Assembly (NCBI RefSeq): GCF_001640805.2
Contig: NC_066836.1
Coordinates: 2,986,071-3,050,070 of the forward strand
Source: Lates calcarifer
Taxonomy: Eukaryota > Chordata > Actinopteri > Centropomidae
Reading direction: 5' to 3'
Length of the DNA: 64,000 nt
Each line of letters opens with the position of its first letter. Within the stretch, counting starts at the first letter, position 1. The notes under the pieces are model-generated. The model did not search any database. It saw only the letters and a program-made list of their open reading frames with translations, and was not told where the DNA came from. The position numbers and the translations under genes are program-made. Of the stretch, positions 46,165-60,020 are shown piece after piece.

Positions 46165-46646
46165 AAAAACATACATATTGTGGGTTGCATTCAAATTAAT
46201 TTGAAAATAATATAATATTAGTTTGAATTTATGAAAAAAATGACAGTTCTACATGTTTAACAGTAACACTGTAGCAGAATTCAAACTCTTTTAACATATT
46301 AAGCTTTAGTTCGCTTCTGTTTTTGGCCTCAAAACTGAAAAGCTGAAAGATAAACAGCTACCTCTTTATTCTTCTGCTTTTAGGCGTGGTTAATATGATA
46401 GCAAAGATACCTCAACAGACACAACATACCATTCATTTAGAGATGTGTTTCCAGCCCAGAAAGTCCACTATTAACCCTCTAGCTCTGGTTTGGTCTCTAC
46501 CAGCTCCTGAGACAAACATATCTCATTTCCACTCAGTATCATACCTAAACAGGTTGATTATGTGTGGTCTTAATCACTGCTTTAAACCTGCTGATGATAA
46601 TCAGCTCTCCAATTCAAAAGCCTCTCTGTGGCCATAATGACGTATA

Positions 46647-46648
<2 letters not shown>

Positions 46649-46672
<24 letters not shown>
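46649..46672. repeat. (AT)12 microsatellite
   Basis: Uninterrupted AT run in intergenic DNA. Confidence 0.95.
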
Positions 46673-46677
<5 letters not shown>

Positions 46678-49600
46678 AGACACCAGCTCAGCATTATTAT
46701 TCAACCAGCATCTTTTTAGATGAAACAGAGTGGATGAAAAGCTTTTTTAGGGTGCTTGTTGAGGTGAAACAGCAGCTTAGTATCGATTGCTGAGAAAACA
46801 CTCTCGGTACATAAGCTTGTGTTGCTGGCCGGCAGTGTTGTCTTAGAGAGTAGAAAGTAGGGAAATCGATTTAGCACGACGCTGCTTTCTTTAATGATGG
46901 GTCATATAAGTAGATTTAGAGTGTCTAAGTGTTGTATTTTCGCACCAAGCTGCACCCAGACACCATCTTCTACCGTTCTGTACGCGAACTGAAAGCTGAA
47001 AGTGTTAGAATACACAACTAGTATTCAAAAGGTTTGTGTCCTGTATTTCTATCTGGTGTTTTTCTGTTGTATACTGTATTGTATAATGGTTCCAATAAGT
47101 TGCAATACAAACTGTAAACTCTGAAGCAAAATCATTAGGGTTCATCCCCTGGGGACCATGAATAACGACAGAATTTCATGAAAATCTGGTCAGTAATGAA
47201 GAAATCTTGCCGTTTGTCATGAGCAACAGCTGATTCATGATACTTCATGGCACTTTTTTCCCTCTGGTCCGAGTCGTTTCAGAACCTGCCATTACCTATG
47301 TTGTGTGCAGTAGTACTCGGTGTGTTCCTGCCTTTCACCGTTACCTGACATCTCTGCTGTTGTTAATAAATGTGCGCTTTATTCATTCAAAACATTTGTT
47401 GCCTCTGGACATAATCAAGTCAGTGATTATTTAGTTTCATAGAGACGTTACTTCCAGGAGATGCCTTTTGGATGTTCTGCCTTCCTGCTTTGCATCCTTG
47501 GTTGCAGAGTAAACTTCAGTTCACCTTTTGTACATTTGGGTTTACAACCTGTTTTTTTTTACATAAGGTTTCATTTGGCAGTGTACGCAAGAAAAGAAAA
47601 GCCTGAAGAGATTTTATTAAAAAAGAAAAAAAAAAATTTCTGCTGTAATTACTGAATTCATCGTGTTTTAAGGCGCCCATAAAACATTCTTGTTACATTT
47701 TAGCACCTATGGCCAGAAAGTCTGGGCAGCTCTATAGAAGATGAGTTGTAAATAGTCATTATTTTTAGTTATCATCATGTCATTTGCCTCTGCTGTTGAA
47801 ACAGAACAATCACACAGAGAGACATGCATTTGCAAAAATTAAGTTTTCAGGAGTGAGGAGATGAATGTTTATTTTCTCTTTGACACGTAGGCATATTTGA
47901 AATTGTACAATGGGGATTTTAACAGGTTTTTAAGGGCCTGAGAGGTCATGAAACTCATTCAGCAAATAAATGACTGCAGGAACTTTAAATACAAGTGAAG
48001 CAGGAAAAAAACATAATTGCTTCGACTCTTTTTTTCCCCCCAGACAGAAGTATTGTGCACTGAGACTCACAGTAGTCTACTTTATTTTACATCTAAACAA
48101 GATGCCCAAGCATGCAGTTATAGTGCCATCGTGGCTATCATTCCCCACACCGCTTCAAGTAAAATATTGTCACTTATTCTCCTGGTAGCTAATGAGGTTC
48201 CCTGAAAGGCAGTAGTCACGTCTGTGTGGAGTTCAAAATCATCTGCTGCTATTTGTAAAGCCACGGAGTAGCTGTTCGCCGTGTCATTGCCGCTCTGCTA
48301 ATGGGCCATTGTTATTCTCGCAGCGAGGAGAAATCAGAAAAGGCTTATTGCAGTTCACAGATGGATGCAGGAGTCTTGTTCCAAAATGAGACGTCCACAC
48401 TTTCACAACAGCGGTTCAAATATTTTGTCCCTGTTCGTCAGCGTTTGACTGTGAATGGTGACACACACACATTTTCTGTCAGAGTTTTAACTGATTATTT
48501 ATCTGAGGGTTTACTGAGCAAACATCAAATAAAACTCAGTCATAAAGACACAGCTGTAAAATCTCCCACCTGGGAGCTTCCAGCACTAACAGGCTCCTGT
48601 CGCTGAGCTGTCAGGGCTGAGGAACTTTCTAAAGGTCACATTTCTGTTTGCACATTCAGGTGAAGGGTTCAGACATCATAATCTAATTAAGATTTTACAC
48701 TGCCTGCACACCCTGCTCCGTTATCTTGGCAGACCATTTTTGTTGATGTAACCCCCGCCCCTGGAGCAGCATAGCTGAGCTAATATGTTTTGTATTCCTG
48801 CCTTTACGACCAAACAGCAGACAGCTATCTTGACCAAACTGTCAAATTTGGTTTGCACTGCTGCTCTGAAAAACATTTTTGGGCCCATAGAGCGTGTGCA
48901 CTCGAGTCCCTCTCCAAGGGAAGCCAAGTGAGGCCCGACTTCTTATCGGCTCCTCACACACATGAATGCAGCACGTCAAGAATTTCCAAATGTTATTGGA
49001 CTGAATGGATCATCTCTGTTGATAAAAACAGTCACTTTGCAGGGTTGTGACGATCCAGTTGTCTTCTTACGACTCCTGTTCCAATGGCTGTCTATGGTAA
49101 AAATGCTTTTTGGGCCTTAGACAAGTGAAGAACACAGAACTGGGCCACTATGCCAAAATCCCTTCACAGCCCAGCCTCATTCCTGGCGGTTTGGGCTTCA
49201 GTCGTCCACTTGTATGATGAGGTTACCAACAGATCCAGCAGCCGTGAGCAGTATTCTGTTAGTCTGTCATTCACCCTTCATGATTTTCCCAGCCCGCCCC
49301 TGGACTTCCCTGCATTCTTTAAATGCCCTGAACCTGAGTGTGACAATCAGGAGGTCGTTTCACTGGTGTGAAATCTTCAGCATGAAGGTGAATGAGGGCA
49401 GTTTAAATCATTTGAGCCCAATTTTCTGTGATATATATATACAACCCAGTTTTGATCATGCAGCGTTCAGGTGCATTTGTATGGTGCTGTGCAGGATTTG
49501 AACAGCTGTCACTTCAACAAGCCCCTCAAAGAGACTTGAAGGAAATTATTAAAATGAAAAAAATAAATTCTTTAATTTAAATCACCCCTCAGATCTTTTC

Positions 49601-51488
49601 TCATTACTGCCTCGTCGAATTGGATTACTAATGGCCACGGCTGTGACTCTCAGCGCGCCACTTGGTCCTATCTCCCCTGCCTGGTTCACCCGTTGTGAGA
49701 ACACTTCTGGTATTTAGTTGATCATTTTCATCGGTGTGGCACGTGCAGTGACCCCAATATCGCCCGCCGTCACTCATCATTAGCACCTTTATAAGCACGC
49801 GTCCAATGGCGGCCCTCACGGGGAATTTGACCATTTGCATAGAAAAATTGCTTTCCTCCACGCGACGAGAAAGGACTGTTTTGCATAATTACAAATGATG
49901 TGCGGCTGCTGGACCAGACTGACATGTGCACGTGGGAGAATAAGGAGGAGAATGGGAGTGTGATAGATATGATGTGTCGGTGGACACCAAGGACGATCAC
50001 AGCTGAGAATGCTGGAGACTAAAAAAGGCTGAGACTGTTCTAAACACCCCAGTAATACTGATTTTAACCAATCAGGGGTTAAAGGTTTAAAGATTTTCAC
50101 CTTAATTTTATGTTGGCAAACATCCAGAGAAAAGCATGTGGCTCTGTAGCTGCTAGATGTTCCCTGTTTGTCTTCAGCTTCTCTGTATCTCGTCTGTCTG
50201 ATATGTGGTGCTGGGCAGGCTGCATCCCTGGGGCATGTTCCTGAATTTCAGAACTGAGGTTCGAGAAACCAGTCAGAACTTATTTCTAGTAGGACGTGGG
50301 GAACCCCATGTTCTGATTAATCATCAAATACAGGTTAACACCTGAGAACAAGGCGGTGACATGAACCTCGATGATCAAAGCAGCTAACGAAGCGTTTTCT
50401 CGTTCACTCTCAGCAGCTTCACTCTTTCAGACTGGAATTAAAAGCAGGAACCGTCTGAGTGAACACATCTGCTCTGCCTCAGTGTCCAACAGAAATCAGT
50501 CTTTACTCACATCTGAGAGAAGAGCCAGGACTCGTCACATCAAATGAAAATTTGATGCTCGGTTTGGATTCTGTTTGGTGTTGTTATGAAGCAGCTCCAA
50601 AGCGATGCAGCAATCTAAAACTCCAGCCACCCCGCCCCCGAAGGCTGGGACATATATTATGGAACAACTGAGTGAAACGAGTTCAGTAGCACTAATCAGT
50701 CCCCATGAGAGGAGTCAGTAGATCTCTGTCTGTCCTCAGCATTCACAGGTTTAATGTTTTTTATTAACATTCCACAACCAGCAGGACTTTCTGGGGTCTC
50801 GAATATAAAACATGGGCACTCATATATTCATGACAGATGAAAAAGTGATCAGTAACTTCCTCTAGTCTGCCACATAACCCCCATGAAAATCAGCAAATAA
50901 ACAAGATTTAACATGTTAATTAGTGAGCTTTAGATGTGCTGCTGGTGTTAGTGTCTCATCTCAGCCAACTTTTTGTTCTGTGCAGAAACGTAATGTCTTT
51001 ATAGCCAGGGAAAAGTGTTAGGGTGGAGGACAGGGTAGAGCCAGGTGCACCAGGCAGGTTGAGTTCTGCATAATGAAAACCATGATTAAAGATAGAAACG
51101 TGTGGCATACTGGTTTAAATTTTGAAGGGACAGGACAGGTTGATTTGTATGTGAACACAGTGTTCAGGAGACAGGGTTGGAATGGAGGGAAGTAACAGAA
51201 GAATTCACATCCTCAGCCTGTCACTCACTCTCAGCCATTTTCTTTCAAATCCTACCTGCAGCAGCGTTAAGACTGTGAGTGTTCAGACAGATGTTAGCCA
51301 CCTCCTCAGTTCATCGACCGGCTCAAATCTACTGTCACGCCATGTCCTGTGTTTGCCAAATGTCTGAGCTCCGAGTTTTGCCACCGAGTAGAACTTTTCA
51401 TCGATGCCGTTTCTCAGCCAACTTCCTCCTCTATCTGTTTCGCTCCGGTGGCCTTGGCAGCGGAGGTGAGGAGTGCTGAGCAGGGAAT

Positions 51489-51513
51489 GAAGAAGAAGAA
51501 GAAGAAGAAGAAG
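51489..51513. repeat. (GAA)8 trinucleotide repeat
   Basis: Uninterrupted GAA/AAG run. Confidence 0.95.
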
Positions 51514-51645
51514 ACTTGAAGTGATAACAGAGCCGGAGATAAAACGGGCAGAGAAAACACACACAACGAGCAGCGGTGTGTTCAGACGGATGTGTTCAAG
51601 AGCTATTAGAGCCTGTCACAGTTGGCTTGTCACAGATCTGGTATG

Positions 51646-51663
51646 CACACACACACACACACA
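51646..51663. repeat. (CA)9 microsatellite
   Basis: Short run; CA-rich sequence continues downstream. A (GT)10 run is nearby at 51909-51928. Confidence 0.85.
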
Positions 51664-54190
51664 TACACATGCATCCCAGCACCTTGCACAATCTTAATTC
51701 TCACAAGTGTACACACACTGGCTGACACACTCCCCACTATGGCAATCATGCACAGACACACACTTTCCTTTCTATGTGTCTCTCTCTATATCTCTCTCAC
51801 ACACAGACATGTGTCTGTGACAGCAGCAGCAGGTATTTTCAACGTGCAGACTTGAGCAATTTTCAAAGATAAGAGCTGCGACTGAGTGGCTCCTTCGCCA
51901 TCTGGGTGGTGTGTGTGTGTGTGTGTGTGAAAGAGAGAGACTGGGACCACAGACTAAACACTTCTGTCTCTGCAAATGTCACCCAGTGTCGCAGTCGAGG
52001 GACACCTGTAGCCCTGTGTGCTGCATAAAAGGTGTCTGCAAGTTAAAAGTGTATTGTACAACTTTTTATTCTGAATTTTTGGAAGATAGTTTTTATCTCT
52101 GTACACAAAAATCTACTATTCAGGCTGTTTAATGAGAATAATATCTTTGAGACTAATTAGGTTTGTGATAACAATTTGCCCCCTGTGCATCTTCAGCATT
52201 CTACCCTGCATTTAAAATTGTTGTTATCACATTAGCAATACTTTCCCAAGGTAATTTATTTTAATTTGTTTAAGGTAATTAGGCAGCCTTTTGTTGTTAT
52301 ATACACATTTACAGTATGTATGGCATTGTGTGACCAACATGTCAGATTTAAATCACAGGCCACTCATCATGTATCATCCATACAAATACTGCTAACACTC
52401 ACTTTCTGTTTTCATTATCGCAGGGGACAGACCCTCGCTGTTTCCTGATGTTGTTACTCTTGAAAAGACTAATGAGTGTGTATGTACGCCTGACTCAAAC
52501 CACCTCAGGTGCATGTGAGGTTTTTAGCTTATTATGCCCAAGTTTTACCCAATTACTGCCCTTTTTATGGCTCCATTTCTTCAGACAGTGAGTAGAGAAA
52601 GATCTTTTTTTGCCCAGGATGATGAATGGCTAAAGGCATCATTTCCAGAGCGTATACTCTGTTTTGAATCATGTGCTGAATTTGGCCCAGTTCTGCAGTA
52701 GAAACTGTGCCGCGCCGACCACCTGCAGCTCCTGACAGACGGGTTTTTTCTCACAATCATGAGTCTTGACAGCCTTGTTTATTTTGTTGTACATTTTCAT
52801 GAAATTATTTATAAACAAACAAGAAAATAATTTGACCCAAAATAGGTAGTGGGTAGGTACCCCTCGCATCAGCAGGGCCTTATTGTGTCAGTGAGAAATC
52901 TGCATTAACTCCATTTTGTACTCCAGGCCCCATATACCACCACACAGTTGACTGACTGAACCCCCAGGGCTCCATCTTTATCCACACAGAAATATCAGGC
53001 AGAAGCCTTTGTCCTGATGAGCAGCATTCAGTTCACATGTCAGGGAGCTGTGCACTGTATACGTAGCATCTGATGTAACTGTGTTGTAAAATCTCTTGGA
53101 GGAAAGTGGAGGTGGTGTGTGAGAGCAGCTTTGTCACCTTCTATCAGGCAGGAAGGCAGCTCTTTGATGCAGAGTGACCCAGCATGTCTTTCTCAGTAGT
53201 GAGGGAGAGAGTGGCTGCAGCACCTCTGTGCACTTCCAGCATGAAGCTAATAATGCTTCATTCAAACCTCACATTTGAAGCGTGAGGGTGATGTTCTTAT
53301 CTTGCAGTGAGTTCAGCAGTGGAACTGGCTTCATTAGATTCACATCCTCACAAACAATCAGTGGTGAGGAAGTCAAAGATCGGAGGCCGGTGTGTTGTGT
53401 CAATGTTCCTGTGATTGTCCTAGTTAAAATTACAGCCCCAGTTACCTGCTTTCTTTTTGCTACACCCCTCCCATAGTCCTCCAGCAAAAAGGACACAATA
53501 CATTGTTTGCCATTGTGGGGCCAGTGCAGAGAACAGCCTTGACTGAGATGTACAATCACAAGGTCCACAGGTTGATTGTGAAGCCAATCAGCTACAGGCA
53601 GAACTGAGGTTTAACAGTGGCTTGGAGGTGGGAAGGAGCTGTTTCAGCTGCAGCAGGAAAAACCTCTGGAGTGAACAGAGAAGTGGGGCTGGGAAAACCT
53701 TGGGAAGCTGGAAAGCAGACAGGAAGAGGCAGATGTGGAGTGGAGCTGCCGCCCTAGTGAGGGAAAGATGACTCTTCCTGATGTTGTCCAGGAGAAATCT
53801 ACAGGAGCAGGCGAGTGTTTCAGTGTTTACTGAGAATGAATATCTTTGTATACAGAGCCAGCTCCTGTAATTTGCCAGTGTCTGAAATGCTGTCCACAAA
53901 GATGAATTTAATTGCCGAGGGGCAGAGCAAATATTTTGATATCCACCTCCTCCTGTAATATTAATCCTGTCCAAACGGGTCTTAACATTGTAAACTTTGT
54001 ACAAGCTGCTGTGGCAATAATGTAATTAACTGTTGTCATGCCATTAAAACAGACTGAGAGAGAGAGTCAGTGTTAGAAAATGATAGAGTGATAGAGAGAC
54101 AGACAGAGTGATGGAGGCTCCAGTCATCAGCATTTCAGATTCGCTCCTCCATGAGGAAACCAACCATCCATAATGCATCACATGTCTCTT

Positions 54191-54360
54191 AGCAACAGCT
54201 GGGAACCTAGCAACAGGATCTTAGCAACAGCAACAAACTGCCGCCTCCTCGTCTGCCGGCCAATGGGGGAGCAACGTGTCTGATGCAGCGCGGCCAATCG
54301 GGAGAAGCAGGGCCAGGTAAGAGAGGGGAAGTGGGTGTGTTTTCTCGCACAGCTGATTGG
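54191..54360. promoter_or_regulatory. candidate CCAAT / RFX half-site cluster
   Basis: AGCAAC, the RFX half-site form (RGYAAC), occurs at 54191, 54209, 54223 and 54270. CCAAT occurs at 54260 and 54294, and ATTGG (the same box inverted) at 54356. The middle part is CpG-richer than its surroundings. NF-Y and RFX sites together are common in promoters. There is no recognised gene on either side, so the role is only inferred. Confidence 0.35.
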
Positions 54361-54361
54361 G

Positions 54362-54383
54362 CACACACACACACACACACACA
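54362..54383. repeat. (CA)11 microsatellite
   Basis: First of several CA runs between 54362 and 54600; another is at 54492-54515. Confidence 0.9.
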
Positions 54384-57300
54384 TGCATGTACTCACAGGA
54401 CACTCACACTGTCAAACACACACACATATAGGCACTCAGTGAGCAGAAAGTCAGAAAACACATGCACTGAAAGCCGCCCAAGGTTGTTTAGCACACACAC
54501 ACACACACACACACAGACACAGACACACTCAGGGTAAATGCAGGACACACACCGTCAAGTTAACTACACACACACACAGTACATTAGCAGATGTAGGACA
54601 CACACTCAGACTACTGGATCCTCTGTTTTTTGGCCACACTGTACTCACACTGTGTTCACTGTAATGAAGGACTGTGTGGCTCCATTCACACAGATAGTTT
54701 GGCTTTTTATTTGCTCTGGTTTTGAAATCTGTATCTGAGATTCAATCCATTACAGTTAGAGTGGACTGAATTCCACTGGTGGTTCTCACAGCATCAGAAC
54801 ATTTCATTTAATACATTCAACAGTTTTTTGTCATCAGTTTTCATTAAGGACTGTTTCTTTGGTAGAAAGCACTTCAATTAATAATTGCTGATGTGAGGTC
54901 TGTGGATTATCCAGTATAATTGGGACATTGTTTCCAGAAAACAATGAGATGACACTGCTCAATTTTTTAAATGTCTTTTTTGTTTTCAGTGCTACATATA
55001 AGATTCTACTCACCTTGTAGTGGGATGGAGGCAGAAATCTTTCACACAGACATCTCAGAGTGAAAGTAGTGAAAGTTTAATCTGCATGAACAAAGGCTTT
55101 AATAGTTTTGGATGACAGAGGAGATCTATCTTTTATCTTTACTTAGTAGAAATACCAAACAATAAAACAATCAAACTTAACAGACTGAGGCAGCAGTATT
55201 CAAGAACTTCTGTTTTCTTCACAGTAAAAATACTGTTTTTGTCAATGGAGTCTGGTAGTGATATATAATGATGTTTCTGATCAAACAGAAAGGATCTTAC
55301 TCTTTAATATAAAGGTCTATCTCTGGAGGAACCCCATCCATAATCTCATAATCTGTTATATCTGGATACAATAGACTTTTGTCCCAATCAGTCATTTTTA
55401 CCCAAAAACATGAGAAAATAAAATCCAGGTTCAAAACTGCCAGAGTTATCCTTTAAGTAAAAGAGGTGAATATTTTCGAATACCCTTTTCATCCTTTATA
55501 GGTAAAACTATAAAGTTAGCAAACACTCCTCTGTCCATCTCACAGTACTGCAGGGTTTTGAAAGGCTTCCCTCCTATCAGTTCTCTCTCTGTTTTTCTGG
55601 CGGCTAAAGCTAATATCACCCCTCCACACCGAGAGGACTCTATACACCCCAGGGCAAAAACAGAGAGTGAAAAAAAAGCTCCATCTTTAACTTTAAATGA
55701 GCTGTAATGGCGTCTCGGGCCCTTTTCCAAGATCCAATATGGCTTCGCATCCTGCAGACACACGGGGGCTTTTCAATTCCCGAGGCCAAAGGTGTGAGTA
55801 TTATCTGGAGATTCATTCCCTGGGCTTAAATGGAAGAATGAAAAGTGAGGCTTAACTCACCTGCCTTTTTGTGAGCTCGACGCTGCTCATTCTTCATTCA
55901 CTGCCAGGCAATCTTCAAACCAAGAGAGGAGGAGGAGGAAGAGTGCTTTTCAGTCAAGACGGCTTCTCCATTGTCAGGGAAAGCAGAGGTTGTTTGTAAT
56001 CTGATTTGCCAACTTGATGTGTTTGGTGATGAGAAATGAAGGAATCATTTCCTCAATCATCCCCTTGGATTGATGTCTGAGTTAGAATTACTACAAACAC
56101 AAAGAGGCAGCATGGTGATGGAGCATCCATATACTTTAGAAAAGGATACTCCACTAATCTACCCAAAGAAAAATCTTGTAAGCATCAAATACCCCCTGAA
56201 GGTTAGTAAGGTGGTGATTGGAACATATGGATCAAGAATGGAGCGATCGATTGAAGCAGTAGTTGGAGATTTTTCTATAAATCCAACTTTTGTGAATCCA
56301 AACTGACTACCATCTTCCATAAGGAAGCAAGCGAGCTACAAACATTTAGGAGCCACATTTCGAACCTACAGAGGGAATTTCCCCATTGCAGCAATTATAT
56401 TTTCTGGATCTTAAAGTCATTTCATGTCTTATTAGTATGCAATTTTTTCTTTTTGCATGTCCTGTCACACCATGTTTTTGAACTCCTAACTCTTAAAAAA
56501 GAGGTGTTACAAATCTTAAAATATGTAGAGATGACACACGAAACGTCTTAAAAGTGGTATTTGTATTTGTATATGCACATTAAGTCAGTATGCAAAAGTC
56601 TCCTCAGGAATTACCCGTGTATTGGATGATTCTGCCGCACACTCCTCAAGCCAATAACTGCTAACATTTTATCCAGGATAAATGTCAAACATTCAGTAAT
56701 CCAGCTTCTCAAATGTGAGTTTTGTTGCTTTATCAAGACTAAACAAATAGTCGATCAACAAAAGTAATAATGATAGTCAACCAAAAACTAATTATTAACA
56801 AACATAATCATTACTGGCAGCCTTACTCACAAGTAGCAAATATTTTATATATTCAGTTTCTGAGGATGAACCTCGCCTGAGTTGAGCCGAATGTCTCTAC
56901 AAGCCTCAACACGCATGTCTATTTATAAAAGATAGTGTGTCTGCATGCATGTGGCCACATATGCTCGCACCTGTGTGTGTGGGCAGGCACCATTAGAATG
57001 TGTGACGAGCAGAAAAGCAACACACTAATTTAGATCAAGATCAGACAGCAGCGAGTCCCTCGACAAGTGATCTCCCACGGTGCAAAACTAAAAAATCTCT
57101 GCATCACTGTGGGGCCACATGAAGGTGAGTGAATCACCCATGGCACTTTAAATAAGTAATTAAAGGGAACTCGCTGTTGACATGACATGCAATCATCCAG
57201 GATCACGTTTGGACTTTTGGATATTTAATATTTAAACCTTTTCTCTCACCAAGGTGACTTGAATTTGAATTGCAAATCGCCTCGGGTCGCCGATGGACGC

Positions 57301-58711
57301 CGTGCCATTTCACAGGGATTCAGTGTTGTCTGGATGTGATTTTTGGAAAGGGAGAGAGGTGAAACAAATGACAGTGTAATGAAAGCCTGTCTGGACCAGG
57401 TGATGACCGGTGAAGGAAAACACATTCCTGTGAGAGAACAGCCGGTGAATTCCTCTCTCTGTTTTATATATAGAATGGGTTCTATTTGTTTCTGTGTTGG
57501 CCAAATGTTAGTGGATGAGTAAGTCACATTGTAGACAAAACTATATCTGACAAGGACCAATACTGAAAAGCTTAAAACAAACAAACAAAAAGCTCAGTAT
57601 GAGAATAATAAAATGTCTTTGTCAGCCTGAACTCGTAGTAAAACAAAATGTCAGAATTAATTAGAACCGACTGATTCAGGGCTAAAATATGAGCACGATC
57701 TGCCCGGCTTATTTAAGTGAACTCAGATATCAGTAAAACCGACACTGTCACAAGCTGTGGAGGAGAACTGATTAAATTAAACTACAATCAGCTCAGGTCT
57801 TTCATCAGCGCCACAGGTGCCATCAGGTTTACAGTGGGAACAAATGAGAAAAGTGTGTTCAGAGATGAGGATCCTGTTTGTGTTAAAAGGAACAAAGTTA
57901 GTGAAGAACTGAGCTGATTGAAACGTGTGATACGTCTGCCCTGTGGGAGGAGACCGCAGGGCAGACACAGACTGTTTACATGTCTGACAGACTGAAGGAG
58001 CTGGAGAACACGACACCGTGACTTGAACTGGAATAGTTATTGGAAACTGAATGGATGGATGATACTCAATTTGTCACCAAAAATGTCGGAAATGCCGGTG
58101 TCCAATTTCCAAATAGTCGCCCAGTCCACATAATGTTATCTGCTGCAGCTGGTTTGCTTGTCACTCCTCCTGTTTTTCACCCAAATCCCGTGTGGGCAGC
58201 AGGAGCTCGGAGTGCAAATCAAAATTGTATTTTTTTTAAAAGTTGACATGTTGTCAAAATAAGTGTTGCTTGGTGGCTGGATGTATGCCGAAATAAAGAG
58301 CGGACCTGTTAGTGAGTAAACACCAAACTTCCTCTCTCTGTCTTTCCTCTTCCATTCGTCCTTTCTCAGTTCCTCTCACACCTTTACAATTTTTTACAAC
58401 ATACGTCTTCTTCTTTCTCTACATCTGTTTTCTTTTTCCTTTTTTCCCTTATTTTCCTTCAGAGTCTCTTTCTGCCTTTCTCTCCCATCTGCTCTGTCCT
58501 TAATTTTCCCTTTCACTCCTGTTCTCTCCGTTCTCTTTATTCAGTTCAATTTCTATTCAATTTCCTTTATTGGCATGAATGTTGGATGAGCGGCGATGCC
58601 GAATCAGTTGAATAGAAATAATACAAAATATCAACAACATAACAATAAATAGCTCTCCCTCCGTCTTTCTCCCTTTTGTCACACCTTGTCACATTTTTCT
58701 GGCTTCCTCTC

Positions 58712-58713
58712 TG

Positions 58714-58746
<33 letters not shown>
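58712..58746. repeat. (CT)n(CA)n compound microsatellite
   Basis: A CT run passes directly into a CA run. Confidence 0.9.
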
Positions 58747-59506
58747 GCTTCCTCCCAGCCCTCTCAGGATTTTTTTCTCCATCACTGCTCAGATTAATCA
58801 GCAGCTTCCTGCCAGTGTCTGACAGTTTTCCCCTAGTTGGCCGGCCTCCAAATCAGACAGTGTTCGACACCAGCTCACTGTCCTGTCTATATGCCTGTCT
58901 GACTCTCACTCCCTCTCTCTACCTGTCTGTGTGAACATCTGTCTGTCTGCTTTATCCCAACTGGCCATAAGATGTCACTGCAGTTCTGTTGTATTTCGTA
59001 TCATGGCTGAATGGAGACAGGATGCTCGTGTCCTTTAGTTTCTGCAGTATAAGCGACGTATACAACACCATGACAGTGTTTAGTCTTAAACATCATTGTA
59101 TATATATATATATGTATATTTCCCTTGTGTCAACAAATCCCATGGAAAGACCAAACCCAACAATGCTTTAGTCCGTCTCGAATCCCTAGCCGGTCTGTGG
59201 CTTTTAGCTTCTAGCCCATTGATTCCAACTGAAGATAGAAATCTTTAGAAATGGGTCACAGACATACAGTTTACTTTTTGAAAAGGTTAAATAATTCTGT
59301 AAAGCAGCTCTTACTGAAGAACAAACGTTACTCAAACAGGGCTTCACAGACAGTACTTGTTAGTAGTCGTTGGTTTTATTGTTTTCTTAGGGTTTGTTGA
59401 CAATAAGAAAAAATATTGTATATCAGAACTTACAAATAGCTCCTTTAAAACTGGATGATTTGCAGAATTTAAACCAACAACCGCTACAAACCTGCTTTCA
59501 CTGCAG

Positions 59507-59561
59507 TTTGTGTCCATGTACACAAAATTAAATCTATTGATTTTATGTACATGGACACAAA
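59507..59561. repeat. compact palindrome, 22-base arms
   Basis: The arm 59507-59528 (tttgtgtccatgtacacaaa plus at) and the arm 59540-59561 pair at 21 of 22 positions, with an 11-base loop. The single mismatch would be a G-T/G-U pair on one strand. No miRNA family is recognised. Confidence 0.7.
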
Positions 59562-59981
59562 TCTACATCAAACTGCAAAGAGACTGGGCGGCATATATGC
59601 TCAGCCATGGAGATATATCCTACCCTCAGCCATCTACTGTTGGGTACGTGACCACCATGTTCAAGTGGGTAACATTTCGATTCAGAATAAGGTAATAAAA
59701 ATCAACATCACAAACTCGGGGTCATTTCAGGCTAATTTCCAGCCATGACTCTTTGACTCAATAAATCAATGAATTTGTGTGTGCATTATTTAGTGAGAGA
59801 TGTCTGTTCAGCAGTGCCACTGTGACAAAGGTTTCCACCCTGCACTTTGGTACAACTGAAAGGCTCAAATTAACGGCAAAGACTTTAAAGTTAAGTGGTT
59901 AGTTCAGGGGCTGTAGGTCATGCTCTCCTCTTAATCCTTGCCTACATTTCTCCAACCACATTCTGTCTGGGTCTCAGCTGT

Positions 59982-60020
59982 CTGTCTGCCTGCCTGTCTG
60001 CCTGTCTGCCTGCCTGTCTG
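59982..60020. repeat. (GTCT/GCCT)n tetranucleotide repeat
   Basis: Alternating gtct and gcct units. Confidence 0.8.

Noticed and set aside
55446..55763. 105-codon open frame on the minus strand
   Set aside because: No family recognised; it overlaps sequence that looks like an interspersed fish repeat, and there is no exon structure or promoter.
56070..56306. 78-codon open frame on the plus strand
   Set aside because: Ordinary composition but no recognisable domain, no splice partners and no supporting signals; chance length in AT-rich DNA.
57934..57966. Perfect 10-base stem gtctgccctg / cagggcagac as a terminator
   Set aside because: Bacterial-type terminators do not apply here, and stems of this size are expected by chance in 64 kb.
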